Source: Roseovarius arcticus
GTDB lineage: Bacteria; Pseudomonadota; Alphaproteobacteria; Rhodobacterales; Rhodobacteraceae
Reading direction: 5' to 3'
NCBI RefSeq assembly: GCF_006125015.1
Contig: NZ_SZZN01000001.1
Location: 124,001-188,000 of the forward strand
DNA: 64,000 bases
The notes under the pieces are model-generated. The model was given only the letters and a program-made list of their open reading frames with translations. It had not been told where the DNA came from and ran no database searches. Positions 60,295 to 64,000 of the stretch are shown here, piece after piece (the first letter of the stretch is position 1; each line of letters starts with the position of its first letter). A program made the translations under genes and the position numbers.

Positions 60295-60830
60295 ATTCGT
60301 AACCTCCTGCCGCCGCCCTCGCTGGGGCGGGCCTTGCGCACGCCCAGCAACGTTGCTGATGCAAATACGATCAGTGGATAGCATAGCACCGTCATAGTCA
60401 TTTGCATCAGGCTAAGCCCAAGCGGTGCTTGCGGTACCAGCAAGATGGCCAATGTCAGCCGATACATCAGCGTGATGGCCAGCGTCACAGTCGCCACGGC
60501 CAGCCATTCGGGCGCGAAGCCCAGATCGCGCAGCCCAGGCGCGCGGGTCTTTAGTGCTTCGCTGCCCAGCAGCACCAACGCTGCCCAGAGGCCGGGGGGC
60601 CGCTGAAACATCAGATCGGCTAGCAGAACCGCAATCCCGATAAGGAGCGGCGGCGCGTATTCGGGCCGCCGCAGACCCCAAGCAAATGCCAACGCGACGA
60701 TGATGTCCGGTCCAGCCCAGCCGGGCGGCAGTGTGTCCAGCGGCAGGAGGCGCCATAGGATCACAGCGGCGCATAGCGCAGCAAAGAGCGCGCGCATGGC
60801 CCATAGGCGCGTCGGTGCCCGATCAGCCAT
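60291..60830 (-). CDS. mreD: Rod shape-determining protein MreD
   Basis: A 179-aa integral membrane protein with five to six hydrophobic segments (LPPGWAGPDIIVALAFAWGL, YAPPLLIGIAVLLADLMFQR, LAILLVPQAPLGLSLMQMTM) and a basic C-terminus (RKARPSEGGGRRLRI). Identified mainly by its place between mreC and mrdA and its topology. Overlaps mreC by 8 bases. Confidence 0.9.
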   Translation of the reverse strand: MADRAPTRLWAMRALFAALCAAVILWRLLPLDTLPPGWAGPDIIVALAFAWGLRRPEYAPPLLIGIAVLLADLMFQRPPGLWAALVLLGSEALKTRAPGLRDLGFAPEWLAVATVTLAITLMYRLTLAILLVPQAPLGLSLMQMTMTVLCYPLIVFASATLLGVRKARPSEGGGRRLRI

Positions 60831-61740
60831 CGATCGCTACCGCCGGATTAGGAGCGCGGTCCTCGGGCGAGGTCGGCGCAACATCGGGCGCGATCAGATC
60901 GCCGCTGTCGTCGATACGCACGCCGGCGTGGTCGCGCAGCACGCGCAGGAACTCCAACCGCTCGTAATCGGCGGCAAGGCGCAGGCGCAGTCGTCCGCCC
61001 GGGTCCTGCGCGACGCGCCCCACCAACAGACCAGCGGGGAAAACACCGCCGTCGCCAGAGGTGATCACCCGATCACCTGCGCGCACCTTGCCCGCATCCT
61101 CAAGAAAATCGATGGGCGGCGCGGCGGTATTGTCGCCCAGAATCAGCGCGCGTTGGCCCGAAGGCTGCACCGTCACAGGAATGCGGCTGGACGTATCGGT
61201 GAGTAGAATCACGCGCGCCGAATTGTCGCCAACGCCCGAAATGCGGCCAACCAGCCCCAGACCGTCCATCGCGGCCCAGCCATCGACGATACCGTCGCGC
61301 GCGCCCACATTCAGCAAAACAGACTGACGAAAGGGCGACCCCGAGTCGGCGGCGACGACGCCGGTGACATAGGTCAGACGCGGATCGAGCCGGACGTTAT
61401 TCAAGTCCAGAAGGCGCGCGTTCTCCTGCTCCAGTTGCAGTGCCGCTTCCTTCCATGCCTGCATCTGCTGCAACTCGCGGCGTAGCTCCTGATTTTGGCG
61501 ATAGATGCGTTGGTAGCTTTGAAAATCGCGAAACAAATTCACGGTGCCCGTTACCGGCGCCATGGCCCAATCCAGATTGGGCACCACCCGGTCGATCACA
61601 GCGGCGCGAAACCGCTCGACCCGCGGACTGTCGATGCGCCACAGGACGAATAAGCCCAGCAGGCACACGATCAACACCCCCATGAGGAGTCGCCTCAGCG
61701 GGCCGGCATAGTCATCCGATTGTCTGCGGTCCTTGGCCAA
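60823..61740 (-). CDS. mreC: Rod shape-determining protein MreC
   Basis: A 305-aa protein with one N-terminal transmembrane helix (RLLMGVLIVCLLGLFVLWRI), a short coiled coil (RQNQELRRELQQMQAWKEAA then LQLEQENARLLDL), and the periplasmic beta domain with ILGDNTAAPPIDFLEDAG, RVITSGDGGVFPAGLLVGRV. Stimulates PBP2-RodA and links it to MreB filaments. Separated from mreB by 88 bases. Confidence 0.95.
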   Translation of the reverse strand: MAKDRRQSDDYAGPLRRLLMGVLIVCLLGLFVLWRIDSPRVERFRAAVIDRVVPNLDWAMAPVTGTVNLFRDFQSYQRIYRQNQELRRELQQMQAWKEAALQLEQENARLLDLNNVRLDPRLTYVTGVVAADSGSPFRQSVLLNVGARDGIVDGWAAMDGLGLVGRISGVGDNSARVILLTDTSSRIPVTVQPSGQRALILGDNTAAPPIDFLEDAGKVRAGDRVITSGDGGVFPAGLLVGRVAQDPGGRLRLRLAADYERLEFLRVLRDHAGVRIDDSGDLIAPDVAPTSPEDRAPNPAVAIDG

Positions 61741-61828
61741 ACAGAGGATCCCTAACGTAAGCGGGGCCGCGCCCCAGCCCCAAGGCTATAGCGGCGCGGT
61801 CCGTGCGGCAATCGTACAGGCGCGTGCC

Positions 61829-62899
<1,071 letters not shown>

Positions 62900-62942
62900 T
62901 TAAAAACGCAAGTGGGGCGACTCTTGGCCGCCACCATTCGCC

Positions 62943-62971
62943 CTTATAGAGACGCGCAGGGCGCGGTTAAA
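62943..62971 (-). promoter_or_regulatory. Candidate mreB promoter
   Basis: On the minus strand TTTAAC (62966-62971) and TATAAG (62943-62948) have a 17-base spacer, about 70 bases upstream of the mreB start. The remaining upstream region contains no other evident feature. Confidence 0.4.
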
Positions 62972-63089
62972 GGGCCTGTTTTGCGACTGTAAGCGCCAAG
63001 TTGCCGGTATTTTGCTGTGCCGGGCCGGGCTTGAGCGGGCGGGGCTGGCACGCTAGGGGACGCACCTGACCCTAATCGCGAGGTTTCGC

Positions 63090-63296
63090 ATGATCATTCT
63101 TGCCGGGCTGCTGATTGCCTTTGTTTTGTTGCTGATCTTCTCCAATGGCAAGACGCGCCGCTGCCGGTGGCGCGAGGATCGCACACGCGACGAGGGCGGC
63201 GCGCGGTATATGCGCTGTCTGGCGTGCGGTGCCGAGACCTTTACAAAGAACGGCAAACCGCCAAAGATTTGTCTGTCAGGCGCGCCAAAGGCGTGA
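63090..63296 (+). CDS. Small membrane-anchored zinc-ribbon-like protein
   Basis: A 68-aa protein: an N-terminal transmembrane segment (MIILAGLLIAFVLLLIFSNG) then a basic segment and YMRCLACGAETFTKNGKPPK then IC, i.e. CxxC plus a third Cys in a short rubredoxin-knuckle-like pattern. I recall similar small proteins in Rhodobacteraceae, function unknown. It diverges from mreB and is 30 bases upstream of the DUF1989 gene. Confidence 0.7.
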   Translation: MIILAGLLIAFVLLLIFSNGKTRRCRWREDRTRDEGGARYMRCLACGAETFTKNGKPPKICLSGAPKA

Positions 63297-63326
63297 GGCG
63301 ATGGAAATATTCCTAAGGGGTAGAAA

Positions 63327-64000
63327 GTGACCGAACCAGACGATGCCGCCGCCCGCCGGGCCGTCGCCCCGGTAATCTGCTATCCGGTCGAGACGTTGCC
63401 GCAACCTGACATGGCGCTGTTTTCAGCGGCGCGGGAGGGCGCTGTCAAGGTTTCTGAGATTATGGTGCCACCGCGCGAGGCTGTTTGTTTTCATGCAGAG
63501 GCAGGCCAGTTTTTTCGCATATCATCGGTGGATGGCCCGCAGGTTGGCGATCTGAACCTGTGGAACGCCGCCGATCTGAGTGAGCGATTCTATTCCGGCA
63601 AGACGCGCGCCCTGCACGGCACGCACATAACGCGCGGCCAGCGGATGTGGTCGTGTCTGCCGCATTTGCGGCCCATGGCGACGATTACCAGCGACACATT
63701 GGAATGGTATGGCGTCGACGGGTTTGGCGGGTCCGTCCATGACGTGATCGGCACGCGCTGCGATCCATATACCGGTAATCTGCTGGCGGGCGGGCAGTAT
63801 CATCATTGCTGCCACTCCAATCTGATCCGCGCATTGGCGGATGAGACGGGTCTGCCGCTGGATGAGGCTGAGCGGCATGTCCATGATGTGCTGAACGTGT
63901 TTATGTGCACCGGGTTCACCCGCGATACTGGACAGTATTTTATGAAGGCCAGCCCAGTACGCCCCGGCGATCATCTTGAGTTTTTTGCCGAAATCGACCT
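63327..64000 (+). CDS. DUF1989 (urea carboxylase-associated) family protein, 3' truncated
   Basis: GTG 63327, behind AAGGGG, opens a frame that runs off the window without a stop (224 complete codons seen). Recognisable blocks: VPPREAVCFHAEAGQFFRIS, QVGDLNLWNAADLSERFYSG, ALHGTHITRGQRMWSCLP, SVHDVIGTRCDPYT and YHHCCHSNLIRAL, which together are typical of DUF1989. Family members are often linked to urea or amine degradation, but the biochemical role is unsettled. Several conserved His and Cys (YHHCCHSN) may bind a metal. Confidence 0.88.
   Translation, partial: MTEPDDAAARRAVAPVICYPVETLPQPDMALFSAAREGAVKVSEIMVPPREAVCFHAEAGQFFRISSVDGPQVGDLNLWNAADLSERFYSGKTRALHGTHITRGQRMWSCLPHLRPMATITSDTLEWYGVDGFGGSVHDVIGTRCDPYTGNLLAGGQYHHCCHSNLIRALADETGLPLDEAERHVHDVLNVFMCTGFTRDTGQYFMKASPVRPGDHLEFFAEID

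Overview
The window looks like a chromosomal stretch from a marine alphaproteobacterium of the Rhodobacteraceae (Roseobacter group). This is inferred from high-GC coding with dense 4-bp ATGA overlaps, an hsp20-DUF1150 pair, a bioMNY-type biotin ECF transporter, a roseobacter-type Hint protein, TRAP and peptide-type ABC uptake systems, a fused carnitine dehydrogenase-thioesterase, and an intact mreBCD-mrdA-rodA operon. I saw no rRNA, tRNA, CRISPR array, insertion sequence or prophage. Both ends cut genes: the 3' part of rnr at the left and a DUF1989 gene at the right.

Left third (1-20 kb), mostly housekeeping: RNase R; purEK; a DUF465 protein; hsp20 and a DUF1150 protein behind a heat-shock-like promoter and a hairpin with the core features of a ROSE RNA thermometer; a GT10 glycosyltransferase facing a BesD/HalD-like 2-oxoglutarate oxygenase; a fused ATP sulfurylase/APS kinase; RraB-like and thioredoxin reductase genes divergent from an Lrp regulator; a Hint protein; an lgt-midA-pgeF operon; ubiK; a small coupled ORF pair; ybjN; a proC-csaA-hydroxyacid dehydrogenase run; and a ketoacyl synthase III paralogue.

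Middle (19-46 kb), catabolic and accessory. A CdhR-like GlxA regulator diverges from a gene set that can be read as gamma-butyrobetaine/carnitine degradation: dehydrocarnitine cleavage enzyme, SDR, fused carnitine dehydrogenase-thioesterase, acyl-CoA dehydrogenase, NDP-forming acyl-CoA ligase and CaiD-like hydratase. A 194-bp inverted-repeat element, whose interior resembles a small RNA on the minus strand, splits this set. Next come a soluble PAS histidine kinase, an unusual acyltransferase plus fused E1 alpha-beta dehydrogenase pair, bioMNY, and a tight minus-strand run of LysR regulator, GlpD-like oxidase, five-gene ABC importer, SDR and a trimethylamine-dehydrogenase-family demethylase. 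A palindromic operator lies between that LysR gene and a TRAP substrate-binding gene, whose two membrane subunits are encoded convergently.

Right third (48-64 kb): SDR plus RecD-like helicase; phosphomannomutase with KpsE- and KpsT-like capsule export proteins but no KpsM; a uracil-DNA glycosylase-family protein and an SseB protein; hydroxypyruvate reductase; the elongasome operon mreB-mreC-mreD-mrdA-rodA; a small zinc-ribbon-like membrane protein; and a truncated DUF1989 gene.

The observations I rate most worth checking are the ROSE-like thermometer, the inverted-repeat/sRNA element at 24.6-24.8 kb, the carnitine set with its NDP-forming ligase, the HxD oxygenase of the BesD-like family, and the E1-acyltransferase pair. 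All functions are read from sequence by eye; no database search was run.
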